The notes below the pieces were generated by a model. It saw nothing but the letters and a program-made list of their open reading frames with translations. It was not told the origin of the DNA and made no database searches. A stretch of 64,000 nt of DNA from Epiperipatus broadwayi. Its lineage: Eukaryota; Onychophora; Udeonychophora; Euonychophora; Peripatidae. Made by a program: the position numbers and the translations under genes. The DNA lies in contig JAQFVV010012672.1 of assembly GCA_028023455.1 (NCBI GenBank), forward strand, positions 500,001 through 564,000, written 5' to 3'. Of this stretch, positions 25,100 to 35,503 are shown piece after piece. Within the stretch, counting starts at the first letter, position 1. Each line of letters starts with the position of its first letter.

Positions 25100-26176
25100 G
25101 GTACTCTTTTGATGATAGCTGGGCACGGCCACTTGATGGCATTGTTTATGTGTAAAAACACATAAAAATGCCATTTAAGCAGCTGTACTTATGGCTAATA
25201 TAAGTTTTGTTGTACTAGCCATTTTAGGCCGCTTGATAGCATTGCACAGTAACTTTATGCAAATTGGCACAATTCACAGTTGGCTATCGTATTGTGTTAT
25301 AGTGTTTGTATTTCAAGTGGGTATAATTTTAATTTCTACTTAAATCCCACAGTCTGAATTACTAAGAATTGTCATACTGTCACTACCCTTCTCTACACAA
25401 CTTGAAATGTGGAAAATCTCAGCAAAGAGTAGGGCTGAACATAATTTCCCAGATATAATATGGCAAGTCACCTTTTTCCTGAATAAATACACGAGAAATA
25501 AAATTGCTGAAGAAAACAATCAGCTTTTTAAATTGTGCCAGTTGCCAACCCAAATGCTGATGCTGTGGCATTTTTACATAGGAAATGCCAAGCGATGCGA
25601 TTACAGTGAAAAAATGAAACTGTACATGTGTAAAAGTACGTGGCAATTACGATGTCAGTCACATTCCTGTAATTGAAGGTGTTCGAATTAATAAATAAAA
25701 AGGCAACAAAAATTATTTTTAGTTTAGAAGAAAAATAAACAAGAACAACAAAAAAAAGATTTCATTACAAAAAAAAATCTTGAAAAAAAAAAAAGTGTGA
25801 TTGTTTTTAAGTTTTTGTTTTGAAAAACAAAAAACCAAAAAAAGTAGAACAAGATTTTATTAAAAAAAAAAAAGTTAGTACAAATACCCAAAATTCAAAA
25901 GTTTTTTTAAAAAAAAATAACATAAAAAATTTAAAGATGTAGTAGAAAAATAAAAGACTTGGAAATAAAAAAGGTGTGATTGTTTTGAAAACCCCAAAAA
26001 AAAGTAGAACAAGATTTTATTAAAAAAAGAAAATAAATAATCAACAACGAAAAAAAGATTTCTTTTTATTTTTTTTTATTAATAAAATAAAAGTCTTAGT
26101 CAGGTAACATTACACTGATTGTTTTTCATAAAAACAACACCATCAAACGGCCATGCCCAGCTATCAAAAGAATACC
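25100..26176. mobile_element. MITE with GGTAC ends, 1077 bp (copy A)
   Basis: Terminal inverted repeats of at least 30 bp begin GGTACTCTTTTGAT, contain GATAGCTGGGCACGGCC, and recur inverted at the right end (GGCCATGCCCAGCTATC…). It is flanked by ATTTTTTT on both sides (25092-25099, 26177-26184), compatible with an 8-bp target duplication, although such a run proves little. The copy B equivalent is 39890-40963. A related but diverged end (GTTGTCTTTTGATAGCCAAT) is found nested in the two hAT elements of copy B. GG ends with 8-bp duplication point to Merlin-type mobilisation, as an inference. Internal open frame 25407-25676 is not conserved in copy B and is not a gene. Confidence 0.75.
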
Positions 26177-27138
26177 ATTTTTTTTAAATAATAGAATATA
26201 AAATGCATCAAAAATAAATTAGAAAATGTGTAGTTATTTTTTTATATATATTTTAAAATGTTCATTGTGGTTAGTTTTTTTTTTTTTCATACTTTTTTTT
26301 AGCGAATTGTGAATTAGAAAATATTTTCTCACAGCATAAGAAGCAAAATGACACATCGTTACTAAAAAATTATACTTTTAAAAAAAAATTATAACTACCA
26401 AAATGTTTTCAAACAATATATTTATCCCAGGTTAATACTTTTTTTAAAAATATGTTTAGTAAAATGTTTATTCATTAATTAACATTTTTTTCAATTTAAG
26501 TTTTATTTTTTTTAACTGCACTTTTATATATTTTGAATTTAAAATAACAAATTTTTATTTTTCCCCATAGAAACTCATTATAAATGTTTATTTTTTATAT
26601 AAGGTCTTTGATTTAAGATATATTTTGGAGCACCAACTGCCCTCACTAACCAGAATAAAAGGATATATACAAAAAGTATAAATAAAACTGTTATGTGATG
26701 ATAATGGATATTATTATATAAACAACTAATTTGGGTTGATTAAAATTGTTTTACTATCTATAAAACTATTAAGAAGAATAGAAATATTTGAAACAATATA
26801 GCAACAATACTTGAAATGCATATTTACTTGTTTATAAAAACATATAAATAGACTCATTTAATTAATGAAAGAAAAGATGCTAAAAATAGCTTCTCTGGGT
26901 AAAAATTATGACTATCATTGAAATTTTTTACATGAAAAATATGCAAAAATAAAGCAATACTATATAAGGATACTGTAATGTAATTAAGATGATAATGGCA
27001 AAAAGAGATAACTAAGGTAAAAAATTTGTTTTTATTTACACTTTACTAATCATATTTTTTACATTAAAAGTATTTTAAATAATTTAATATATCAATCACA
27101 CAGTTCTTCTTTCCAAAATAGTTAATAAATATCCAATA
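26177..27138. other. Duplicated AT-rich non-coding DNA (copy A)
   Basis: Matches copy B on both sides of its TTAA insertion; here the uninserted TTAATGAAAG site lies at about 26869-26877. No gene seen. Confidence 0.7.
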
Positions 27139-27557
27139 TAGAAATAAAACAAACGAACTCCTTCTTTTTAAAACTTGCTTTTTATATGACTATAATAATG
27201 ATAAAGAAATCCAATGTTTCTGACTATTTCATATAGTCTTTTTCAAGGTACACTAAAATAAAATATATATAATAATAAATATCACATATTCCAAAAAAAT
27301 AAAAAATAAAAAAATATTAAATTAAAAATTACAAAATATATTCATAACCAAAAATTTATCTTATCTCCCACTCCCCTTTTTTTATTACAAATAATCACAA
27401 CGCAAACACAAACATTTTATTTAAAAAAAAAAAAATCTATATATATATCCTTTAAAACATTTAATTAAAAATCTATTATATGAAATAGTTGAAAAAAGTC
27501 GGATTTCTTTATCATCATTATAGTCATATAAAAAGCAAGTTTTTTAAAAAAGGAGTT
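27139..27557. mobile_element. Hairpin MITE truncated by the duplication break (copy A)
   Basis: Left arm from about 27139 (TATAGAAATAAAACAAACGA) through ATATGACTATAATAATGATA pairs with the right arm at 27476-27557. In copy B the right arm runs on through CATTTGTTTTATTTCTATAT to 45080, but here it stops after GGAGTT at 27557 and unrelated sequence follows. The duplication's right edge is therefore inside this hairpin. Confidence 0.85.
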
Positions 27558-28024
27558 TAATACAGCACTGTAACACTGTGTGTTATGAATAAACTATATA
27601 CAATACAATTTTAGCATGAAAGTCACTACTTTGCTTTTAAATGAGAAAGTTTTTACAACTATCCTGTGATAATTGCAGTGTTATAAAATGCTGCCAAAAA
27701 TGTAAAAAAAAAATTTTTTTTACAATCGTTATAGTGAATAATCGATTGTAAATCAAAATAGTGGGTTACAAATTAATGATGATCGTTACTGTGAATTTTT
27801 GCATAAAAGTTGTGTACTGAGTGGGATATAGGTATATTTTTTCAATAATTTATGTACATGTATTAAATAATATTAAAATTTGATTGTTCAATTTTAGTTT
27901 ATTTTTTAACCTCTATTCAGACAATAAAACAAAATCTAAAAAATTAAACTTAAAAACAAAAAGTTTAATTTTTTTATTATAACTAGTTTTTTTCTTTCAA
28001 AAAAAAAACATTAATTTAAAAATT
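27558..28024. other. 467-bp spacer between the two duplicated blocks
   Basis: Not similar to sequence just left of copy A or right of copy B. It begins TAATACAGCACTGTAACACT and holds words such as CGTTATAGTGAATAATCG and CGTTACTGTGAA that recall Tigger ends. It may be a transposon fragment or filler at the duplication junction. Confidence 0.5.
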
Positions 28025-28599
28025 AAGAAGTTCTATGTTGAATACTTTTTTAGAATTTGAATTAAGATTTAAACAATATTTCTTCAACATAAATTATAGT
28101 ATGTCTCATTTTTGTAAACAAAATTGCAATATGAATAATATGGCAAGAATGCCACAATAAAATAACATCTATGTGATTATAAAAATTGGATTACATCTTA
28201 CTTTTTGTAAGTTACACCTTATTTTTCAATTATTCATAAAGAAGTAATCATTTAAAGTTATGCTTGGTCATGTATTGCTGAATGCTCTTTTTATAGAATG
28301 CAATTTCTTAAAGAAATACAAATATTACTTCAGCAATACAGCAAATTTAAAAGATGTTTTCTTATCTTTGTAATTCAATATTTTACATCCACCCAGCAAT
28401 CACCTATGACAGTTCTTTTAAGATTATAATAAGCAGCAATGCACAATTTTTAGACACCTAAAACAATGGTACCAAACATTGTATATTACTGAAATCATAA
28501 CTTTAAGCTTTAGTTTAATTCCAATTCAAGCTTGTATCAGCATAAAATTGATCACCAAACAGTTACTCTTTTATGTAGAAAATATTTTCTTTTTTTGAT

Positions 28600-28702
28600 A
28601 TCTTTTTCATGGTACCCTTGAAAACTATATGGCCCCCATTTTGACTTCCTGCTAATTCTATGATCATTTAGGGGATCATAAGACCCCCATTGAGAAACAA
28701 TG
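28600..28702 (-). mobile_element. hAT-type terminal fragment (copy B)
   Basis: Counterpart of 12780-12882, with the same CATTGTTTCTCAATGGGGGT start on the reverse strand and a few substitutions. Confidence 0.5.
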
Positions 28703-30716
28703 ATTTGGAAAAATGATGAATTCAAAGTTAAAGGTTTCAGGATGAGATTTTTATCTGGTTAAAGGGTAAAAATATATATCAATTCAGTCAGTTTAATGAA
28801 TCTAGTGCTCAATATACCACATGGATGGTCAATCATCATATGACCTCCCAAATCTAAAGTCAAATAGATTATATTGTTAGTCATTTCCTACAATTTATAA
28901 AAATTCATTTTAGCAATAAAGAACTATCTTGAAATATAACCTCTTACATATTTTTAAATATTTGAGTTAGTAAAATATAATGCATCTTAACAATGTAAAG
29001 AATTCTTATGATGTAGTTCTGAGACATGAGTTAAGGAGGTTGCAAATAAGAAATTATCACCAATGATGTTGTCCAAATCTTGGTTGTAGCAATCCTGTAA
29101 TTTCAGCCTATCTTTACATACAGAACATAAAACACAAATAGGATATATCCTTACACCTGAAGTTGAATTCAAATTAATATTAAGTTTAAAATTAACACAA
29201 TAATGAACATGTATGTGATACAATGAATGAATAGAAGAATATTGTTTTTTAAGATCAAATCCATCAAAATAACAGAGTTCAACATTCCTATTCTATTACC
29301 TAGAATGAGTATTTTTTTCATTTTCTTTAATTGAAAACATGATCAAAGTTTTTGTTCTGAGAAACAGACATTTCCATAATTGGATCAACTAATTAGGCTA
29401 CTATTTTTAATAAAATGCATATAATATACAAAGTGTGTTTTAACCAATTTAATTATTTTAGTACTCTATTTTCTTTAGCATCCTATTTAGATTCCCTTCC
29501 AATGCCATAATTTTCATCCTTTCATCCATTTAATTTAATTTCAAAATTATCTTAAAACTTTCAAAAATATTTATGAACAAAACACTTGATTGTGTGCTTT
29601 GGTTATGTTTAAAATTAGAATAGATTTAAGAATGTCACTGAGATAATAATAGAAAATAATCTTCAAATTTTTCAGATGATAAAAAAAAAAAAAAGATGAA
29701 CAATTCTAATCCTTTGAAATTGGCACTCAGAGCCTACATGTGTTCTGCATAACTGTAAACTCAGCCTAGTTTGAATATCATCTTCAATTGATTGCAAAAA
29801 AAAAAAAAAGATTTCAATGAATTCAATTTATATTTCAAATAAAAAAAAACAACTTAAATTCTTTCACTTTGTATCTATAATACCAAAAATAAAAATAAAA
29901 GTTTTCATATATATATTGTAATAGTCAAAAATGCACAGTTCACACGAGATGTCACATGACCAAAAACTTTTTTTCTTTTTATAGCCTGTTAAACTAAGCT
30001 AGATTTAAGGGACTTCTCCTATTGATTGCAATAAATGACAACACCAAAAATAATGAGAAATTATTAATTTATTTATATACATACATCATCACAATATAAA
30101 CAATAACCTAATTGACAGTACTCCACGGGAAACATCAGTCTATTAGTTCTTTTATCCAGGATTAAATTGAGACTAGTAACTTATTACTTTATTTAAATGC
30201 TCATTTATTAATACAATAAGATATTCATTTATTCTATTATTATTATTTCTACTATTCTTAATAATCCCTGGACAGACAGATTCGCTAAGCAGATAAAGTG
30301 ACACTATTGTTTATTAATCATAGCACAATTTTAAAACTTTCAAAAAAAGTTTCCATTAAACAAAAAAAAAACAACACAATTACTTAAAAAAAAAGAAAAA
30401 GAATTAATTCGCTGTTGCAGTTAAAGATGCTATAAAAACGATATTTAAATATTGAGAACTTTGTGCAAATTCAAATCCCCAAATGGATGGGGGAATTAGC
30501 TGCATTATTAAAAAAAAAAAAAAAAGGTCAATTTAAGTTGTATATTAATTATTACTTATATACAAAACTAATGAAACAATTCTCTTCTATTAATTGGAAA
30601 TTCAATTACCAAGTGTTATTTCATATAAGAAAAGAATTTAGACTCCTAGGCAACAGATTAAAACTCTACAAATTATTTAATAATATATATAATAAACCAC
30701 ACACAAACTTCTTTAT
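28703..30716. other. Duplicated AT-rich non-coding DNA (copy B)
   Basis: Counterpart of 12883-15068. The open frame 28987-29223 (-) is broken in copy A and is not supported as a gene. Confidence 0.65.
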
Positions 30717-30724
30717 AAATATTG

Positions 30725-30754
30725 GGTACTTGTGTATAATTCAACCGATGACGT
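30725..30754 (+). repeat. Merlin left terminal inverted repeat
   Basis: 30 bp, exact reverse complement of 34022-34051. It begins GGTACTTGTG and ends GATGACGT. Confidence 0.95.
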
Positions 30755-31010
30755 TTTTCACTTACCGAATTCCCTTCCGGTAGGCATCGACGTTTTTTGC
30801 ATGACAACGTTGTCATGGTAACCAAGTGATTGGCATGATTAATCCATCAGAGAGTCAATTTTTTTTTTTTTTCCACCCGCGAGATTTAAAATTCGGAGAG
30901 AGGTTTGGGAAATTTTTTTATTTTTCTGTCTATTGTGATTTTGCTGTCCACGGCATCACAGTGACTTTTTTGAGCTCTTCTACTTTGTGATATTTGCGTT
31001 ATTTGCGTTT

Positions 31011-31919
31011 ATGATGGGTGAAGCTCCAACAACCTGCCCAACCTTATTTAATTTGCCAAGTACGGAGGAAGAAGCGATCATCTTCTTACAAGACCATGGA
31101 CTTCTCCCCAAAAGGAAAATGTGTGAAAATGGGCATGAAATGAAAAAGTATGTTCACAATTCGGGACCCAATTCGGTCAAACAATGGCGATGCAACTTGA
31201 AAGATTGTTTATCGCAAATCGCCATGAGAAAAGGCACGTGGTTCGTTGGCTCCAAAATGACTTTCGTGACCGCTATACGTTTCATTTACAGTTGGTCCAA
31301 ACAATTAACATCCATAACATTTTGTGCGGAGGAATTGAATATTTCGAACAAAACTGTTATTGATTGGAACAACTATCTCCGCGAAGTTTGTACATGGAGA
31401 TTGTTAAGAAATGAAAGGCGGAAAATCGGAGGTCCGGACACAATCATTGAAATCGACGAAAGCCTTTTCTCAAAACGGAAGAATAATGCCGGAAGAGTCC
31501 TACCACAGCAATGGCTATTCGGTGGCATATGCAGACAGACTGAGGAATGTTTTATTGTAGCCATTAGAGATAGAAGTGCGTCTACTCTCATGCAAGAAAT
31601 TTTGCAAAATGTACAGGAAGGCTCGACTATCTACAGCGATTGCTGGAAGGGATATAAGAGCGAAGAGTTAGTTGAGGCTGGATACGAACACCATCGTGTT
31701 AATCACACGTACAACTTCGTAGACCCCACAAGTGGCGTACATACACAAAATGTTGAAAGGTTGTGGGGTTTGGTCAAATGGCGTAATAAAAAACACAGAG
31801 GGACAGCACGTCAGCACCTGGACTCATATTCGAGCGAGTTTATGTGGAGGCAGTCATATAAAGCTGATCCTTTCGCTGCGATTTTGGAACATATATCCCA
31901 ATTCAGTCCTCCGCAGTGA
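31011..31919 (+). CDS. Merlin transposase (DDE_Tnp_IS1595 / ISXO2-like), 302 aa, intact
   Basis: Cuts out and reinserts the surrounding transposon by binding its terminal repeats. I start it at ATG 31011 (MMGEAPTT); the open frame extends eight codons upstream to a GTG, which is not a normal animal start. Domains: N-terminal Cys/His cluster, a likely zinc ribbon (C38 in MCENGH, then C61 and C66 in WRCNLKDC); a helix-turn-helix-like region at about 103-127 (AEELNISNKTVIDWNN); then the RNase H-like core with D149 in EIDES, D210 in YSDCWKGY and E249 in QNVERLWG, a plausible DDE triad. The C-terminal HLDSYSSEFMWRQ block at about residues 269-281 is typical of the family. Length is usual for Merlin enzymes. 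No stop or frameshift, and its composition is much less AT-rich than its surroundings, both pointing to recent arrival. A donor-like GTAAGT follows nine bases after the stop. Confidence 0.95.
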   Translation: MMGEAPTTCPTLFNLPSTEEEAIIFLQDHGLLPKRKMCENGHEMKKYVHNSGPNSVKQWRCNLKDCLSQIAMRKGTWFVGSKMTFVTAIRFIYSWSKQLTSITFCAEELNISNKTVIDWNNYLREVCTWRLLRNERRKIGGPDTIIEIDESLFSKRKNNAGRVLPQQWLFGGICRQTEECFIVAIRDRSASTLMQEILQNVQEGSTIYSDCWKGYKSEELVEAGYEHHRVNHTYNFVDPTSGVHTQNVERLWGLVKWRNKKHRGTARQHLDSYSSEFMWRQSYKADPFAAILEHISQFSPPQ

Positions 31920-31928
31920 ACGCTATTT

Positions 31929-33726
31929 GTAAGTAATTTACATTTTTTTTCTAATAATTATACTTTTAGAATTAATTATATTATTGAATATAGACAATAA
32001 GTAATCCAAATGCAAGTATTTCTTAAGTTTGCCATTAATGCCATATTCTCATTAAATTTTTATTCTAAATGTACAAACAATTTCTGTTAATATTTCTTCA
32101 GTTATCACGGCCTGTGATAACACGTTTTAAAGAAGATCGCCATTAATGCTACATTCGCAGTAATTTTTTTTTGTTAAACTTAGAAAAAATTTTTTTAAAT
32201 ATTTCTTCAATTATGAAACTTCCACTTAATTACATTTAATTTGTAAATAATTTTCAATAATTTTTTAACTCAAAATAGCAATATGCAGTAGGTTTTTAAA
32301 ATTAGCAAATGTATGTAAAAGTACAGCATATGATCGCCATTAAAGTACAACATGTGATAAGACATTTTGTACAAGACCGCCATTAATGCCACATTTCGCA
32401 TTAATTCAGGTAAAGTGTTTTTTATCTGTTTTTTTTTTTTAAATTTACAAAAAATTTTTGTTAATATTTCTCATTAATTCGGGTAAAGTGTTTTATCTGT
32501 TTTTTTTTTTTAAATTTACAAACAATTTTTAGGTTTTAAAATTAGAAAATGTATATAAAAGTACGGCAAACTTCCACTTAATTATGTTTAATTTGTAAAT
32601 AATTTTCAACAATTTTTTAACTATAATAGCAATATACAGTAGGTTTTAAAATTAGCAAATGTATGTAAATAGTACAGCATGAATTACGTTTAATTTGTAA
32701 ATAATTTTCAACATTTTTTAAACTCAAATACCAATATACAGTAGGTTTTAAAATTAGTGGTGGTTTTCATGCATGTCAATTTTCAATAATTTTTTTGTTT
32801 TTATATTTTGTATTGACCTTATTTTGTATTTCATGCATGTACATTTTCAATAATTTGTGCTTTTTCTTGTGTTTTTTTTTTTCAGGTAAAGTGTTTTTGA
32901 TCTGTTTTTCTTTTTAAAATTTACAAAAAATTTTTGTTAATATTTCTCATTAATTCGGGTAAAGTGTTTTATCTGTTTTTTTTTTTTTAAATTTACAAAC
33001 AATTTTTAGGTTTTAAAATTAGAAAATGTGGTACGGCAAACTTCCACTTAATTATGTTTAATTTGTAAATAATTTTCAACAATTTTTTAACTATAATAGC
33101 AATATACAGTAGGTTTTAAAATTAGCAAATGTATGTAAATAGTACAGCATGAATTACGTTTAATTTGTAAATAATTTTCAACATTTTTTAAACTCAAATA
33201 CCAATATACAGTAGGTTTTAAAATTAGTGGTGGTTTTCATGCATGTCAATTTTCAATAATTTTTTTGTTTTTATATTTTGTATTGACCTTATTTTGTATT
33301 TCATGCATGTACATTTTCAATAATTTGTGCTTTTTCTTGTGTTTTTTTTTTTTCAGGTAAAGTGTTTTTGATCTGTTTTTCTTTTTAAAATTTATAAAAA
33401 ATTTTTAATATTTCTCATTAATTCGGGTAAAGTGTTTTATCTGTTTTTTTTTGTTTGTTTTTAAATTTACAAACAATTTTTAGGTTTTAAAATTAGAAAA
33501 TGTATATAAAAGTACGGCAAACTTCCACTTAATTATGTTTAATTTGTAAATAATTTTCAACAATTTTTTTAAGTATAATGCCAATATACAGTATGTTTTA
33601 AAATTAGCGGTGGTTTTCATGCATGTAAATTTTCAATCATTTTTAGTTTTTATATTGACCTTATTTTGTATTTCATGAATGTACATTTTCAATAATTTGT
33701 GCTTTTTCTTGTATTTTTTTTCCCAG
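31929..33726 (+). other. Possible 3'-UTR intron of the Merlin transposase gene
   Basis: GTAAGT at 31929-31934 is a full consensus donor just after the stop codon (31917-31919). At 33711-33726 a pyrimidine run ends in TTTCCCAG, a good acceptor, and the sequence that follows (33727 on) is less AT-rich. Splicing would remove the repeat array from the mRNA. It is inferred from sequence only. Confidence 0.4.
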
Positions 33727-33727
33727 G
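32100..33727 (+). repeat. Tandem array of about 470-bp units inside Merlin, with 118-bp subunits
   Basis: The anchor ATTAATTCGGGTAAAGTG recurs at 32473, 32949 and 33418 (steps of 476 and 469 bp), with a diverged form at 32400. Each full unit contains two related subunits starting near TTTAATTTGTAAATAATTTTCAAC and ending CAATATACAGTAGGTTTTAAAATTAG. The last unit has one subunit fewer. Units end in a pyrimidine run plus CAG (32883-32885, 33354-33356, 33724-33726). Confidence 0.9.
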
Positions 33728-33837
33728 ACCAAGAAACATGGTGGTGTCCGTTTTCTGCCTGCCTGTCAAGAAGCCATGTAATATGTAATTTTTTTGTTAA
33801 ATTGTTATATTTTTCGCCATTTTCTTTTCTTTTTTAT

Positions 33838-34051
33838 CTTGTGTATAATTCAACTGATGACGTATTATCCTGAAGGCATATCAGTCTAATCTTGCGGTTT
33901 TAACGTACCGTGTTCACGTGATCTGCGGCCACATTTTAGCGATTACATGTGTCCGCAGCAGATCACTTGGAGACGTTATCTTAAAAATCGCAAGATTAGA
34001 CTGATATGCCTTCAGGTTAATACGTCATCGGTTGAATTATACACAAGTACC
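33838..34051. repeat. 214-bp near-perfect foldback forming the Merlin right end
   Basis: Left arm CTTGTGTATAATTCAACTGA… (from 33838) is an inverted copy of the right terminus (34051 back), differing at very few positions over about 80 bp: TGATATGCCTTCAGG/CCTGAAGGCATATCA and CGCAAGATTAGA/TCTAATCTTGCG pair. The middle also pairs (GTGATCTGCGGCCACAT against ATGTGTCCGCAGCAGATCAC). The result resembles a Merlin MITE sharing its outer end with the full element. Confidence 0.9.
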
Positions 34052-35503
34052 AAATATTGATTTATTATAGGAACTATTTATACTTACAAAATATATTCCA
34101 ACATTTAACAATATAATAATAAACACTCAAAAAAGAGTATGGCCATTCCAATTCAAAAAAAAACACATGAGAAAGAGAGAAAAAAAAACTACTCTAAAAA
34201 CGAGTTTTGCAGTCTATGAATCATAAATATATCCATATGTAGAATGCTGATCAATTTTCTGTTTATTAGTTAGTTTATGATGTCTTTTAATTTTCTCAGC
34301 AGAAAACTTTTCTTTCTGAAATGCTTCCAATGCCAAATATAACTGTAGTCCTATAATATATTCTATTCTCTGTCATATCTTACCAATGAAAACAAGTGAC
34401 ACGACATTTCTTTAGAATGCTTTTGAGATAATCCTTATAATGTAGGCAAGGTCTACCTCTCCTATGAAACCCATGTCCAAATTCACCATAAAATATTCTT
34501 TTAGGAAATCTTCCATTGTTTATTTCTTTTATATATCCAATCCAATAGGATGTGATTTTACAATAGTGGACTACTATCACACATCATGCAAGCTGAAGAA
34601 CATACTGATTCGTTTTATGATCTTGCCATTTTAAAATTTTATGGAGCATCCTTAAATAAAAATTTTCTAATAACTTTATATTGTTCTGTTAGGTTATCCA
34701 TGTTTCATGCCCATACAATAAATTAGATAAAATAACAGCTTTATATAATAGCTAATTTAATTGCAGTAGTTATTTTCCTATGATGAAATCTTTTAACTTG
34801 TTAAAAACAGCAGCAGCTCATTGCAATCTGTGTTATCTAAGTCCACCCTTCTATATATAAAACTACCAAGGTATTTAAATTGGTTTACATTTTCAACTTG
34901 AAAACTGTCCAAGCTGAAAGTTGCCTTAATTTTTTTTTCTGTCATTGGCTGACAAAGAACTTGAAATTTTTGGATATTAATTAATAAATCAAGATCTTTA
35001 TAAGTTGCATTTAAAACATTAAGAACATTCTGTAAATTGTCTTTTGAATTGGCAATAATAGCATAATTATCAGCATACTGTAAATCCAGAATCCAAGAAG
35101 ATAAAATTCTTGTTTTTGCTTTTAAATCAATTCAAATTAAAAATTCCACTATCAAACTTGTATCATATCTTGATCCCTGTCTGATTAAATCATTATAAAC
35201 AATTCCAAAGGCCACTATCATAAAAATTAAAAACAAAGTTGGAGCAAATACACATCCTTATTTAACACCAGTTTCATTTCAAATACCTCAGATTTTTCAT
35301 CTGTAATAAAAACACTTCCTCTCATTCCATCATATAAAACCTATATATTACGAATAAATTTTGGTGGACAAATTATAAACAATGTAAATGCTTCAACCAA
35401 ATCAATAAAAGCAATATATAAATCATTCTTTTGTTCCAGACATTTTTCTTGCATTTTCCTGGCAATAAAATTCATATTTATGGTGCTTCTTGATTCTCTA
35501 AAA

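Larger units (their letters stand above)
12107..27557 (+). repeat. Segmental duplication, copy A (about 15.5 kb)
   Basis: This block repeats in the same orientation as copy B (28025-45080). Matching anchors in order: 12223/28083, 13140/28950, 15073/34060, 15230/34225, 16515/36746, 17570/37821, 18600/38825, 19200/38970, 24950/39740, 25100/39890, 26872/43163, 27139/43436. By eye the copies are highly similar with scattered substitutions and small indels. Copy A ends abruptly at 27557, inside the right arm of a hairpin MITE that is complete in copy B. A-specific content: a 454-bp MITE (18727-19180) and about 5.07 kb (19884-24950) absent from B. Confidence 0.95.
30725..34051 (+). mobile_element. 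Complete Merlin-type DNA transposon, 3.3 kb
   Basis: Identical 30-bp terminal inverted repeats (30725-30754 and 34022-34051, starting GGTACTTGTGTATAATTCAA), flanked by the perfect 8-bp direct repeat AAATATTG (30717-30724 and 34052-34059). Copy A shows the unoccupied site with one AAATCTTG at about 15069. GG ends, 8-9 bp duplication and an IS1595/IS1016-like transposase are the marks of the Merlin superfamily. The transposase ORF (31011-31919) is intact, so the element may be autonomous or recently so. It also has a 3' repeat array (32100-33727) and a 214-bp foldback at its right end (33838-34051). Confidence 0.95.

Noticed and set aside
25407-25676. Open frames on both strands (89 and 75 codons) as a gene
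   Set aside because: They lie in a MITE and are broken in the copy B equivalent (about 40205-40475).
27558-28024. Complete Tigger MITE in the spacer
   Set aside because: Some words recall Tigger ends, but no pair of terminal repeats or TA boundaries could be found.
28987-29223. 78-codon minus-strand frame with several Cys residues
   Set aside because: The duplicated sequence in copy A is frameshifted and stopped, so there is no sign of coding constraint.
30987-31010. Eight-codon upstream extension of the Merlin transposase starting at GTG
   Set aside because: GTG starts are not usual in animals; ATG 31011 is followed directly by the conserved part.
31732-31932. 66-codon frame overlapping the Merlin transposase end
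   Set aside because: Shadow of the transposase in another frame.
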